Positions 8,095 to 16,168 of a stretch of DNA of 64,000 bases are shown one piece after another. Numbering within the stretch: the first letter of the stretch is position 1; each line of letters opens with the position of its first letter. The stretch covers positions 26,169 through 90,168 of the forward strand of contig JBEKGS010000007.1 of the NCBI GenBank assembly GCA_050012675.1. Direction: 5' to 3'. Under the pieces are notes generated by a model. The model saw only the letters and a list, made by a program, of their open reading frames with translations, was not told the DNA's origin and did no database searches. The DNA comes from Fen-455 sp050012675 (GTDB taxonomy: Bacteria; Actinomycetota; Acidimicrobiia; Acidimicrobiales; Bog-793). A program made the translations under genes and the position numbers.

Positions 8095-9492
8095 TCAGAC
8101 TCTCGCCAGGTCCACGAACTTCGCGTAGTTCGCGATGAACGCCAGGTGGGCAGAGCCCGTCGGGCCATTGCGGTGCTTGGCGACTAGCACCTCGGCGGTT
8201 CCGCGGTCGGCCGAGTCCGGGTTGTAGACCTCGTCTCGGTAGATGAACATCACGACGTCGGCATCCTGCTCGATGGCGCCGCTCTCCCGGAGGTCCGCGA
8301 GCATGGGGCGTTTGTCCGCGCGGGCTTCGAGACCACGCGACAACTGGCTGAGCGCCACGACTGGCAGCTGCAGTTCCCGAGCGAGAATCTTGAGCCCGCG
8401 GGAGATCTCGGAGATCTCGACTTGGCGGTTCTCGGCCGAGGTCCGGCCCGTCATGAGCTGAAGGTAATCGATGACGACGAGGCCGATGCCGTCCGAGGAT
8501 CTCATCCGACGGGCTTTGGCGCGGATGTCCATGATGGTCACGTTCGGATTGTCGTCTATGAACAGCGGCGCCATGTCGATGCGGCCGATCGCGCTCGATA
8601 TTCGCGGCCAGTCACTGTCGAGCAGCCTGCCGTTGCGAAGTTTGCTGACGTCAAGGCGGGCTTCTGCTGCCAACACGCGCTGGGCAATCTCCAGGTGGCT
8701 CATCTCGAGCGAGAAGAACAGCACCGGGACGCCCTGGTTCGTAGAGGCGTGCGCCGCCAGTCCGAGTGCGAAAGCCGTCTTGCCCATTGACGGCCGGGCG
8801 CCCACGACGACCAGGTTGGAGGGCTGAAGACCCGAGAGGAGATAGTCGAGCTCGCTGTAGCCGGTCGGCACGCCGGTGATCGTCTCGCCCCTGTCGTAAA
8901 GGTGGTCGAGGCGTTCAAGGCTCTCGGTCAAAAGGTCCTTCAATGACCGCACGGAATCCGAGGTGCGTCGCTGGGCGACGTCGAACACCATCGCCTCGGC
9001 CTGGTCGAGCGCTCCGGCTACGTCGGACGGAACCTCGTAGCCAATCTCGGCGATCTCGTGCGCGACTCCGATGAGACGCCGCAGCAGTGCGTGCTCTTGA
9101 ACGATGCGCGCGTAGCGGCCCGCGCTCGAAATGGCAGGCGTGTTGGCCTGCAACGCGATGAGGGCAGCTGCTCCACCCGAAGCGTCGAGCACTCCGACGC
9201 GACGAAGCTCCTCGGGAACCGTCACGTAGTCCGCAGGCTCACCCCTCGCGTAAAGCGAGGTGATTGCCTCGAAGATATGCGCGTGAGACGGCTTGTAGAA
9301 GTCCTCGGCGCTGACCTGTTCGACTACGACTGCGATCGCATCGCGCGAGAGCAGCATGGCTCCCAGCACGGACTCTTCGGCATCGAAGTTGTGCGGGGGT
9401 ACCCGCGAGCCGCCAGCGGTCATGACCGTGGCCGAAGGGCCAGAGCCGCGCCCGCGCCGTGACATGTCTGGCACGGGCTGCAAAACAGTCAT
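8095..9492 (-). CDS. dnaB: replicative DNA helicase DnaB
   Basis: The hexameric 5'-3' helicase of the replication fork, 465 residues. The N-terminal domain begins PPHNFDAEESVLGAMLLS. The RecA-like C-terminal domain has Walker A in VVGARPSMGKTAFALG, Walker B in GLVVIDYLQLM and motif H4 in QVEISEISRGLKILAREL, ending AFIANYAKFVDL. The ATG at 9492 gives the usual length; the frame is open for 66 more codons but that part is unlike DnaB. It is the last gene of the rpsF-ssb-rpsR-rplI-dnaB series, separated from rplI by 229 bases, so it may also have its own promoter. There is no intein. Confidence 0.96.
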   Translation of the reverse strand: MTVLQPVPDMSRRGRGSGPSATVMTAGGSRVPPHNFDAEESVLGAMLLSRDAIAVVVEQVSAEDFYKPSHAHIFEAITSLYARGEPADYVTVPEELRRVGVLDASGGAAALIALQANTPAISSAGRYARIVQEHALLRRLIGVAHEIAEIGYEVPSDVAGALDQAEAMVFDVAQRRTSDSVRSLKDLLTESLERLDHLYDRGETITGVPTGYSELDYLLSGLQPSNLVVVGARPSMGKTAFALGLAAHASTNQGVPVLFFSLEMSHLEIAQRVLAAEARLDVSKLRNGRLLDSDWPRISSAIGRIDMAPLFIDDNPNVTIMDIRAKARRMRSSDGIGLVVIDYLQLMTGRTSAENRQVEISEISRGLKILARELQLPVVALSQLSRGLEARADKRPMLADLRESGAIEQDADVVMFIYRDEVYNPDSADRGTAEVLVAKHRNGPTGSAHLAFIANYAKFVDLARV

Positions 9493-9721
9493 CGTGCTAA
9501 GGATGAGCGCGCTGCCCTGGGGGACGCTAGGGCCGGATCTTGTGGATTTCCCGCAGAATTCCAGGAAGATCCTGTGCACGGAACGTGGACAAGCGTGCCC
9601 GCACCCCTGTTGGTGACCGCGCTGGCGCCTGTCCACAGGTCCTGCTCGAAAAGACGGGCCCCATACGCCAGCACGGCCGCATCGTGACACCCGGCTGTAT
9701 CACTGCCGGGGCGGCTCACAG

Positions 9722-10171
9722 TCAGCTCGAGCTCACTACCTCCAAGGTGAGGCGGAACTCGACGTCGGGATGGAGCCGAACTCCCACTTCGTGGGAGCCG
9801 AGGGTCTTGATGGCGTCGTCGATGACGAGCCGCCGCCGATCGAGCTCGACTCCGGACTGGCGGCTTACAGCCTCGACAATGTCAGAGGCTGTGACGGAAC
9901 CGAAAAGCCTTCCCTCACTGCCGGACCGTGCCTCGATACGAAACACGATCGGGACGAGCTTACGGGCAATGGCCTCGGCGCCTTCACGGTTACGGGCATC
10001 TTTCAGGTCGCGTGAGCGGCGCATTGCGGCGGCCTGGTCCTCGATCCCCACACTGGCCGCTATGGCGCGACCCTGAGGCACCAGGTAGTTCCTCGCGAAA
10101 CCGTCGGAGACGTCCGTGATGTCTCCCCGCTTGCCCACGCCCGGGACGTCGGTACGCAGAACGACCTTCAC
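9722..10171 (-). CDS. rplI: 50S ribosomal protein L9
   Basis: 149 residues. The N-terminal signature is MKVVLRTDVPGVGKRGDITDVSDGFARNYLVPQ in pattern, with the conserved GK and GFARNYL segments visible. A long connecting helix and a C-terminal domain follow, with GRLFGSVTASDI and a closing GSHEVGVRLHPDVEFRLTLEV. Length is normal. Its start overlaps the rpsR stop by 4 bases (10168-10171), so the two genes are translationally coupled. Confidence 0.97.
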   Translation of the reverse strand: MKVVLRTDVPGVGKRGDITDVSDGFARNYLVPQGRAIAASVGIEDQAAAMRRSRDLKDARNREGAEAIARKLVPIVFRIEARSGSEGRLFGSVTASDIVEAVSRQSGVELDRRRLVIDDAIKTLGSHEVGVRLHPDVEFRLTLEVVSSS

Positions 10172-10629
10172 TGCGCACCCACCTCGTCGTCGATGGCGGC
10201 CAGATCGAGCGGCTCAATCTCCGAGTCCTCGATGTCGTCTTCCAGCACGGTGTCGGTGAGCCCCTCGAGGTCCGGCTCGTCGGGCAATTCGGCACGGGGC
10301 ACCCCGCGCCCGCCGCCGGCTCCACGGCCCGCCCCACGTCCCCCGGGCCGCTCGCTCGTCGTCCGCTGCGTGAAGGGAAGAAGCGCCAGCTCCCGAGCGG
10401 TCTTTATAGCCAGGGCGACCTCACGCTGGTGCTGAGCACAGTTGCCCGACACCCGCCGTGCCCGGATCTTGCCCCGGTCGGACATGAACTTGCGCAGCAG
10501 GTTCACGTCCTTGTAGTCGACCCAGGTGGCGTGCTCCTTGCAGAAGATGCAGATCTTCTTCTTCGTACGCCGACCGGTCTCTTTCGGAACGCGGCGGGTA
10601 CCACGATCTCGATCATTGTTGCGTGCCAT
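10168..10629 (-). CDS. rpsR: 30S ribosomal protein S18 with a long acidic C-terminal extension
   Basis: The first 85 or so residues are a normal S18: KKKICIFCKEHATWVDYKDVNLL, FMSDRGKIRARRVSGNCAQHQ and VALAIKTARELALLPFTQ. Its cysteines (CIFC, C in NCAQHQ) fit the zinc-type S18. The usual protein ends there. This one continues about 65 residues through a Gly/Arg-rich linker (GGRGAGRGAGGGRG) into a strongly acidic tail (LEDDIEDSEIEPLDLAAIDDEV). The frame is uninterrupted and overlaps rplI by 4 bases. It sits immediately after ssb. Confidence 0.95.
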   Translation of the reverse strand: MARNNDRDRGTRRVPKETGRRTKKKICIFCKEHATWVDYKDVNLLRKFMSDRGKIRARRVSGNCAQHQREVALAIKTARELALLPFTQRTTSERPGGRGAGRGAGGGRGVPRAELPDEPDLEGLTDTVLEDDIEDSEIEPLDLAAIDDEVGAQ

Positions 10630-11106
10630 CTAGAAGGGCTCCTCGTCGTAGGCCGCGAAGGGTTCGCTGGCAGGTTGAGCAGCCGGACGGGGGGCAGCAC
10701 TACGGCCGCCACCGCCACCCGGACCACCGTCCGAAGGTCCGCGCCTCTCGTTCTTTACCACCTGTGCGGTTGCCCAACGCAGGCTCGGGCCAAGCTCGTC
10801 GGCCACGATCTCGATCTTCGACCGCTTGTCGCCTTCGGCCGTTTCCCAGCTGCGCTGCTCGAGCCGGCCGGTGACAATCACCCTTGCTCCCCGGGTCAGG
10901 GTCTCACTCACGTTCTCCGCCATCTCGCGCCAACACACGACGTCGAAGAAGGAGGTCGCTTCCTCCCACTCCTGGGTCTGGCGATTCTGCCAGCGGCGGT
11001 TCACCGCCAGTCCGAAGCTCGCTGTGGCCTGCCCGTTCGGCGTGAATCGCAGCTCAGGGTCACGCGTGACGTTGCCTACCAGCGTGACGGAGTTCCCGTT
11101 CGACAT
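10630..11106 (-). CDS. ssb: single-stranded DNA-binding protein
   Basis: 158 residues. The OB fold starts NSVTLVGNVTRDPELRFTPNG and includes FDVVCWREMAENVSETLTRGARVIVTGRL. A Gly/Pro/Ala-rich linker follows, and the protein-interaction tip is YDEEPF, a version of the usual acidic PF end. The ATG at 11106 begins the family sequence; the open frame upstream runs into rpsF and was rejected. It sits between rpsF and rpsR, which is the conserved bacterial order, and its stop abuts the rpsR start. Confidence 0.96.
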   Translation of the reverse strand: MSNGNSVTLVGNVTRDPELRFTPNGQATASFGLAVNRRWQNRQTQEWEEATSFFDVVCWREMAENVSETLTRGARVIVTGRLEQRSWETAEGDKRSKIEIVADELGPSLRWATAQVVKNERRGPSDGGPGGGGGRSAAPRPAAQPASEPFAAYDEEPF

Positions 11107-11125
11107 TTCATTCGCTCCAGTTCGC

Positions 11126-11497
11126 TCAGTTCGCCGCTTTGGCCCGGGCAGCCTTGCGAACAGCGGTCTCCCGCCGCTTCGCTTCAGCTCGAAGGGCACG
11201 CCCGCTTTGCTTGTCCGGTTGCCGGAGCACCTTGTGGCGAAGCACGTTGTCGTCAAGAGTCAGCATCCGGTCGAGTTCAGCCACTAGGGCTGGATCGGCC
11301 GTGAACTCGATAAGGACGTAGTAACCCTCGCTACGGTGCTTGAGCTCATACGCGAAACTGCGGCGTCCCCAACGCTCCGCACGACCGGGGTTGCCCCCAC
11401 GATCGCGCACCAGCGCGGTGATGCGATCAAGACTGCCGTTGATGTCACCATCTTCCAGGCCGACATCGAAAATGACCATGACTTCGTAGGGCCGCAC
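11126..11497 (-). CDS. rpsF: 30S ribosomal protein S6
   Basis: 123 residues. It starts RPYEVMVIFDVGLED and contains WGRRSFAYELKHRSEGYYVLIEF, as in S6. The C terminus is extended by about 25 Arg/Lys/Ala-rich residues, common in high-GC actinobacteria. The GTG start at 11497 is preceded by a strong ribosome-binding sequence (GGAGGAGGTGAGG on the coding strand). It is the first gene of the rpsF-ssb-rpsR-rplI(-dnaB) series. Confidence 0.96.
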   Translation of the reverse strand: MRPYEVMVIFDVGLEDGDINGSLDRITALVRDRGGNPGRAERWGRRSFAYELKHRSEGYYVLIEFTADPALVAELDRMLTLDDNVLRHKVLRQPDKQSGRALRAEAKRRETAVRKAARAKAAN

Positions 11498-11643
11498 GGC
11501 GGCCTCACCTCCTCCGGACCCGGCGCGCTGGGCGCTCGGGGCCCCGGCTCTGACGGGGCAGGGGTTTAGGGAACGACATCATGGTAGCCGAGCCCGGCAG
11601 CGCTCGGCGCGGGTCCACGCCGAGAGCTTCGCAGGCAGATGTG

Positions 11644-12510
11644 TCACACAGCCGTCCGCCCTTGTTCGGGAGACAGGCCGAGCGCCGAGCGCAGCTCCGA
11701 AGACGCGTGGTACGACTCGGCCTCGGACGGATACCGTCCTGCCCTCACGTCGGCTGCCCATTCACTCACCGCCGCGGTAGCGGCGGCGCCCAGCTCTGCG
11801 TAACGGCGCACGAACCTGGGAACTGTCGGTCCCGCCAGACCTAGGAGGTCGTGCAGGACGATGACCTGCCCGTCACAGGCCGGCCCCGCCCCGATGCCGA
11901 TCGTGGGGACGTCGACCTCTTCGGTGATGCGTTCAGCCAGGGCATCGGGCACACCCTCGAGCACGATGGCAAAACATCCCGCAGCGACGAGAGCCTCCGC
12001 GTCCCGACGCAGCTCGGAGGCGGCCACCATCTCGCGCCCTTGCACCTTGTAGCCGCCCATGGCATGAACAGACTGTGGGGTGAGTCCGAGGTGGCCCATT
12101 ACAGGTATCTCGGCCTCAATAATGGCCCGCACCGCGGGAACTCGTCGGCGGCCACCCTCGAGCTTCACCGCCTGGGCCCCGGCTCGCACGAGGACGGCCG
12201 CGTTGTGGACCGTGTCACTGGCCTCGAGATGGTAGGTGAGCCAGGGCATGTCGCCCACGAGCAGAGCTCGCGGCTTCGCGCGGGCGACGGCACCGACGTG
12301 ATGGGCGAGGTCCTCGATGCCGACATGGAGAGTGTCCTCCCATCCGAGCACGACCTCGGCGAGGGTATCGCCGACGAGGATCACGTCGACATCGGCTTGG
12401 TCCACGGCGCGGGCAAAGGGCGCGTCGTAGGCCGTGATCATGACAATGGGTTGTGCCCCCCGGCTCCGCTTGCGTGCGCGGATGTCGGGCACCGACACGT
12501 TCTCTGTCAT
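11644..12510 (-). CDS. panB: 3-methyl-2-oxobutanoate hydroxymethyltransferase
   Basis: Catalyses the first step of pantothenate synthesis, adding a hydroxymethyl group from methylene-tetrahydrofolate to 2-oxoisovalerate. 288 residues, normal length. The TIM-barrel motifs are visible: IVMITAYDAPFARAVDQADVD, ILVGDTLAEVVLGWEDTLHV, LVGDMPWLTYH, VKLEGG, PVMGHLGLTPQSV and IGIGAGPACDGQVIVLHDLLGL. A typical family member has GDSLGMVVLGY at the second motif, so GDTLAEVVLGW is a modest deviation. No other pan gene is adjacent. The gap to rpsF holds only a weak hairpin (11587-11608). Confidence 0.94.
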   Translation of the reverse strand: MTENVSVPDIRARKRSRGAQPIVMITAYDAPFARAVDQADVDVILVGDTLAEVVLGWEDTLHVGIEDLAHHVGAVARAKPRALLVGDMPWLTYHLEASDTVHNAAVLVRAGAQAVKLEGGRRRVPAVRAIIEAEIPVMGHLGLTPQSVHAMGGYKVQGREMVAASELRRDAEALVAAGCFAIVLEGVPDALAERITEEVDVPTIGIGAGPACDGQVIVLHDLLGLAGPTVPRFVRRYAELGAAATAAVSEWAADVRAGRYPSEAESYHASSELRSALGLSPEQGRTAV

Positions 12511-12553
12511 CTTCGGGACCTCCTCCCGTCCGGCGCACCAGGGCTGCCGGCGG

Positions 12554-12973
12554 TCAATCAGCGGTCGTGCCTCCTGGTGCGAAAACGCTCAGGAGATGGT
12601 TCCAAGCACATCCGGTGCAAACTTCGACGACGTAGCAAGCTACGTCGGCACTACGACTGCCCGTCCTGCGCTCGAGCTCGCGAAGGTCGGCGAGCGGAAG
12701 TCCGCCCGGGGGAAGTCCGGGCCCGAATGCGAACGTCACGAGCACGAGCTGCTCGTGCTCGCAGATGGGACACTCGGTATCGGTCTCGCGCCCGAGGTTC
12801 TTCGCGACACGGAGCAACTCGGGCTGAGCGTCGCAGACATCGAGCCGACCGAGGCGACCCCGCCGGTACTCCTTGACTATCGACTCGCGGATCAGTCGGT
12901 ATTCGATCCGGCCGGGACGCGCAAGTCCGCCGACTCCCCAACTCGACTCTGGACCGCTCCGGACGCTCGACAT
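12554..12973 (-). CDS. small actinobacterial zinc-ribbon-like protein (DUF5318 type)
   Basis: 139 residues, function unknown. The N-terminal half holds IEYRLIRESIVKEYRRGRLGRLDVCDAQPELLRVAKNLG. The C-terminal half has two cysteine pairs, CPICEHEQLVLVTF and VCTGCAWNHLL, spaced as in a zinc ribbon. It resembles the DUF5318 proteins that lie beside PadR and ino1 in other actinobacteria, and the same neighbourhood is seen here. The ATG at 12973 was chosen because upstream frame sequence overlaps the PadR promoter and has no protein-like character. It is divergent from the PadR-ino1 operon. Confidence 0.72.
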   Translation of the reverse strand: MSSVRSGPESSWGVGGLARPGRIEYRLIRESIVKEYRRGRLGRLDVCDAQPELLRVAKNLGRETDTECPICEHEQLVLVTFAFGPGLPPGGLPLADLRELERRTGSRSADVACYVVEVCTGCAWNHLLSVFAPGGTTAD

Positions 12974-13143
12974 CCCGGCCAGGCTACCGTGCCCGCCACC
13001 CCGGCTTTGACCGTCGCGAGTCAGCGAGACCGAGAGAGCCGGTCGTGGCGCGTCGGCCCAGAGCACAACCGCCGATGTCACGCTCAGCACGACCTGTACG
13101 ACCAGCGGCGCTTCGCCACCGCCGGGCCGCTCCGAACGTGTCG

Positions 13144-13180
13144 GACGACATATCGTTTCGATATGTCGTCGTGATACAAT
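13144..13180 (+). promoter_or_regulatory. leaderless promoter of the padR-ino1 operon overlapped by a 24-base palindromic operator
   Basis: GACGACATATCG (13144-13155) and CGATATGTCGTC (13159-13170) are exact reverse complements around a 3-base centre (TTT). Four bases downstream is a -10-like TACAAT (13175-13180), and the GTG start codon follows after 6 bases. Transcription would therefore begin at or next to the start codon, giving a leaderless mRNA. The palindrome covers the space between the -35 and -10 positions, so a bound dimer would block RNA polymerase. The obvious candidate is the PadR protein encoded just downstream. Confidence 0.7.
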
Positions 13181-13186
13181 GGCGCT

Positions 13187-13957
13187 GTGCTCGAGTTGGC
13201 GATCCTGGGGTTGTTGAAGGAACACCCAATGCACGGCTACGACCTGCGTAAAAGGATGCGGGAGGATTTCGGCCTTCTTTCGAGCCTTTCCTTCGGTTCC
13301 CTGTACCCGGCTCTGGCACGACTCGAAGCTTCGGGCGCGGTGCGCGAGGTCCCTTCCGAGCACCGCAGTGCCGGAGGGCAGGCCACCACGACGTTCGTGT
13401 CCGCCGGCTCGATCGCCGGTGAGAGGGCGGCGTTCAGGGCACGCCTCGCCTCTCGCCGCGCAGCATCGGCCCGATCGGGCGCCGGCACACGGGGCCGGCG
13501 CGTATATGAGATCACCGCCCGCGGCGACGAGTTGTTCCGTCACCTGCTCGAGACCGAGGAGCCCAAGTCCGAGGGCGGGCGCGGCTTCGCGCTGCGCTGG
13601 GCCTTCGCCGGCTATTTGAGCCCCGAGGCACGGCTCGCGCTCCTGCAGCGCCGGCGCACCCAGCTCTTGGTCACAAGGGAAGGCTCGCGCCGGGCCGTCG
13701 AGTCTCCGTGGAGGACACTCGACCGATACCAGCGTTCCCTCGTCGACCACGACAAGGAAGCGACCGAACACGACCTGAACTGGATCGACCGTCTCATCGC
13801 CACCGAACAGGCGACCCAGGTCGCCTCACCGGCGCCCAGCGTGGCGTTCGGATCACCAACCCAAGCCGTTGAAAACCCGTCTGCGATCTCGAACGCGTCA
13901 GTCGCCCACGCGCGTCCGGCGTTCAAGAGAGCGGCCACTGAAAGGAGCAATACATGA
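13187..13957 (+). CDS. PadR-family transcriptional regulator
   Basis: 256 residues. The winged helix-turn-helix starts at once: LELAILGLLKEHPMHGYDLRKRM and SFGSLYPALARLEASGAV. The wing strand that should follow directly (RRVYEITARGDELFRHLL) is displaced by an inserted Ala/Arg/Ser-rich stretch of about 45 residues. The C-terminal helical dimerisation region contains FAGYLSPEARLALLQRRRTQLL and WIDRLIATEQ. Its last codon overlaps the ino1 start (ATGA). A matching pair, PadR next to ino1, is known from mycobacteria (Rv0047c/Rv0046c) and Streptomyces. It probably autoregulates and controls inositol synthesis through the upstream palindrome. Confidence 0.9.
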   Translation: MLELAILGLLKEHPMHGYDLRKRMREDFGLLSSLSFGSLYPALARLEASGAVREVPSEHRSAGGQATTTFVSAGSIAGERAAFRARLASRRAASARSGAGTRGRRVYEITARGDELFRHLLETEEPKSEGGRGFALRWAFAGYLSPEARLALLQRRRTQLLVTREGSRRAVESPWRTLDRYQRSLVDHDKEATEHDLNWIDRLIATEQATQVASPAPSVAFGSPTQAVENPSAISNASVAHARPAFKRAATERSNT

Positions 13958-15036
13958 ATCGCACGGCCCGAAAGATCAAGGTCGCCATCGCGGGAGTCGG
14001 CAACTGCGCCTGCTCGCTTGTACAAGGGATCGAGTACTACCGGGACGCCGATCCAGAAGACCACGTGCCAGGTCTCATGCACGTCTCACTCGGTGGCTAC
14101 CACGTCGGTGACACAGAATTTGTGGCCGCCTTCGACGTGGACGCGGCAAAGGTGGGCCTCGACCTCTCCAAGGCTGTGTTCGCGTCTAACAACTGCACGC
14201 TGCGGTTCTCCGATGTCCCCGCTCTCGGAGTGACCGTTGAGCGCGGGCCGACATTCGACGGGCTCGGCCTGTACTACCGCAAGGTCATAGAGGAGTCGCC
14301 TGCCAAACCTGTCGATGTCGCCGAAGTACTGCGCAAGACAGGAGCCGAGGTGCTGGTCGCCTACCTGCCGGTTGGCTCAGAAGAGGCCCAGAAGCACTAC
14401 GCCGCGGCCGCCCTCGAGGCCGGCGTCGCCTTCGTCAACGCCATTCCCGTCTTCATCGCGAGCGATCCCGAATGGGCGGACCGTTTCACCGCTGCGGGCA
14501 TCCCGATCATCGGTGACGACATCAAGAGCCAGGTGGGCTCGACGATCGTCCACCGGGTCCTGACCCGCCTGTTCGAGGACCGGGGCATGATCCTCGACCG
14601 CACCTACCAGCTCAACGTGGCCGGCAACATGGACTTCATGAACATGCTGGAGCGTGACCGACTGATATCGAAGAAGATCTCGAAGACCCGCGCCGTCACG
14701 AGTCAGATCGATCGCGCGATCGCGCCGGACAACGTGCACATTGGCCCTTCGGACCACGTGCCATGGCTCGAGGACCGCAAATGGGCCTACATCCGCATGG
14801 AGGGCCGCAACTTCGGCGATGCGCCGCTCAACTTGGAGGTGAAGCTTGAGGTCCACGACTCTCCGAACTCTGCAGGCGTCATCATCGACGCCCTGCGGTG
14901 TGCCAGGATCGGACTGGACCGGGGACTCGGCGGACCACTGATCGGCCCGTCGTCCTACTTCATGAAGTCGCCGCCGGTGCAGTTCCACGACGACGAGGCC
15001 TACCGGATGGTCGAGGAATTCGCTGCCAACGCCTGA
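13954..15036 (+). CDS. ino1: inositol-3-phosphate synthase
   Basis: Converts glucose-6-phosphate to myo-inositol-3-phosphate using NAD, the entry to phosphatidylinositol and mycothiol-type thiols. 360 residues, the short prokaryotic form. The Rossmann motif is IKVAIAGVGNCACSLVQGIEYY. Also present are the active-site segments GDDIKSQVGSTIVHR, LNVAGNMDFMNM and the DAPLNLEVKLEVHDSPNSAGVIIDALR region that precedes the C terminus. The gene overlaps the PadR gene by 4 bases and is followed after 16 bases by a bicupin gene, so the three probably form one operon. Confidence 0.96.
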   Translation: MNRTARKIKVAIAGVGNCACSLVQGIEYYRDADPEDHVPGLMHVSLGGYHVGDTEFVAAFDVDAAKVGLDLSKAVFASNNCTLRFSDVPALGVTVERGPTFDGLGLYYRKVIEESPAKPVDVAEVLRKTGAEVLVAYLPVGSEEAQKHYAAAALEAGVAFVNAIPVFIASDPEWADRFTAAGIPIIGDDIKSQVGSTIVHRVLTRLFEDRGMILDRTYQLNVAGNMDFMNMLERDRLISKKISKTRAVTSQIDRAIAPDNVHIGPSDHVPWLEDRKWAYIRMEGRNFGDAPLNLEVKLEVHDSPNSAGVIIDALRCARIGLDRGLGGPLIGPSSYFMKSPPVQFHDDEAYRMVEEFAANA

Positions 15037-15052
15037 CGAACCCCGGTCCGGA

Positions 15053-16150
15053 GTGGCAACCGACACCTCTGCGATTCTCGGTTACGCGTCAGCCGTCGGG
15101 TCCGCCCCGCCGCCGTCATTGTTCGCGCGGCGGGGCGACCCGGCTCTTGCTGAGGCCTTCTCGGAAATACTGAGGGCTCCGCGGCCCATCGGCCAGGTCG
15201 AGGATGTCGAACTACTTGCAAAGCTTCTCTGGGACGACGTCTTGCGCGGCATCAGCTCCGACCCGGAGTTGATCCGCCTCGCAATCTCGTTTTTCCACGA
15301 GTTGGGGTTCCTGTGCAAGTACAAGTCCTACGGCGTGAAGGTGGCTTCTCCCTTCGGGTACTCGCTGTTCGTGCTCGAGGATGGCAAGGGTTTCAGTTTT
15401 CAGCTTCACGCATCGCGCAAGCTCGAGGCGTTTCACATCCTGGAGACTGCCGAGTCGAGCTTCGTCTATCTGTCGTCAGAGGCCGAATGGCACGAATCCG
15501 GCGAGCTCAAGGCTCGGGAGTGGGCGGAGTCCAGGCGTCTACAGCCTGAGTCCGCTTGCGCCTATCGTCCGAGCGCGGGTGACGTGATCGAAGTCGGGCA
15601 AACCAAGCTTGTCCACACTGTTGTCGGCTGTGTCCTGGAGGAGTTCGCGACCTGTTCGACCGACACCGTGGTGCGGCTGTTCGACCAGAACGCCGGTCAG
15701 GCAGTCCGCCTGCCAAGGGCACATCTCGACATTGCGGACATCTTGCGGCGAACAGCGTGGTTGCCGAGGAGGAAGCTGAGCCGCGTGGAACGGGGTTGGT
15801 CGGCTGTCGGTTTCCAGCCTGACGATCCGCTGATCGATGTCCAGGGCGAGCTGACCGCACGCCGCATCTTGCTGCCGGGTCGAGGGGACGATCTCAGCTT
15901 CGCTCCCTTGAGCGGCCGGCTCGTGGTGATCGTCCCGTTGAACAAGGCGATAGCGGTTGCCGCCGCCGACGCGAGTTGGACCGTCGCTCCCGGCAAGACC
16001 GTGGTCATTCCCGAGAATGTTTCCTTCGGCATCCGAGCCGCTGATTCTGACAGTTTGTTCGCACTTCACGTCGTCAGCACAGAACTGGCGCTGAAAGACG
16101 GGCGATACGCGCCCAATCGAAAGACAGACAGAACAGCCGGTATCGGGTGA
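15053..16150 (+). CDS. bicupin protein resembling mannose-6-phosphate isomerase
   Basis: 365 residues, function not certain. The first cupin-like part holds SLFVLEDGKGFSFQLHASRKLEAFHIL (about residues 100-135), similar in pattern to the cupin of phosphomannose isomerase/GDP-mannose pyrophosphorylase tails. The segment LVHTVVGCVLEEFATCSTDTVVRLFDQ resembles the isomerase's TSDxxYRxYDW region. A second cupin follows (about 275-345, SWTVAPGKTVVIPENVSFGI). The classic type I isomerase zinc motifs are not complete, so catalytic activity is uncertain. The GTG start at 15053 lies 16 bases after ino1, and co-transcription with inositol synthesis is likely. Confidence 0.6.
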   Translation: MATDTSAILGYASAVGSAPPPSLFARRGDPALAEAFSEILRAPRPIGQVEDVELLAKLLWDDVLRGISSDPELIRLAISFFHELGFLCKYKSYGVKVASPFGYSLFVLEDGKGFSFQLHASRKLEAFHILETAESSFVYLSSEAEWHESGELKAREWAESRRLQPESACAYRPSAGDVIEVGQTKLVHTVVGCVLEEFATCSTDTVVRLFDQNAGQAVRLPRAHLDIADILRRTAWLPRRKLSRVERGWSAVGFQPDDPLIDVQGELTARRILLPGRGDDLSFAPLSGRLVVIVPLNKAIAVAAADASWTVAPGKTVVIPENVSFGIRAADSDSLFALHVVSTELALKDGRYAPNRKTDRTAGIG

Positions 16151-16168
16151 CGGCGAAGAGTTTCGAGC

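Noticed and set aside
6525..8138. Long plus-strand reading frame opposite the LCP gene
   Set aside because: Its codon pattern mirrors the antisense strand; it has no recognisable motif, and the minus-strand LCP domain is clear.
12974..13771. N-terminal extension of the zinc-ribbon protein frame
   Set aside because: It runs antisense to the PadR gene and over its promoter palindrome, and is not protein-like.
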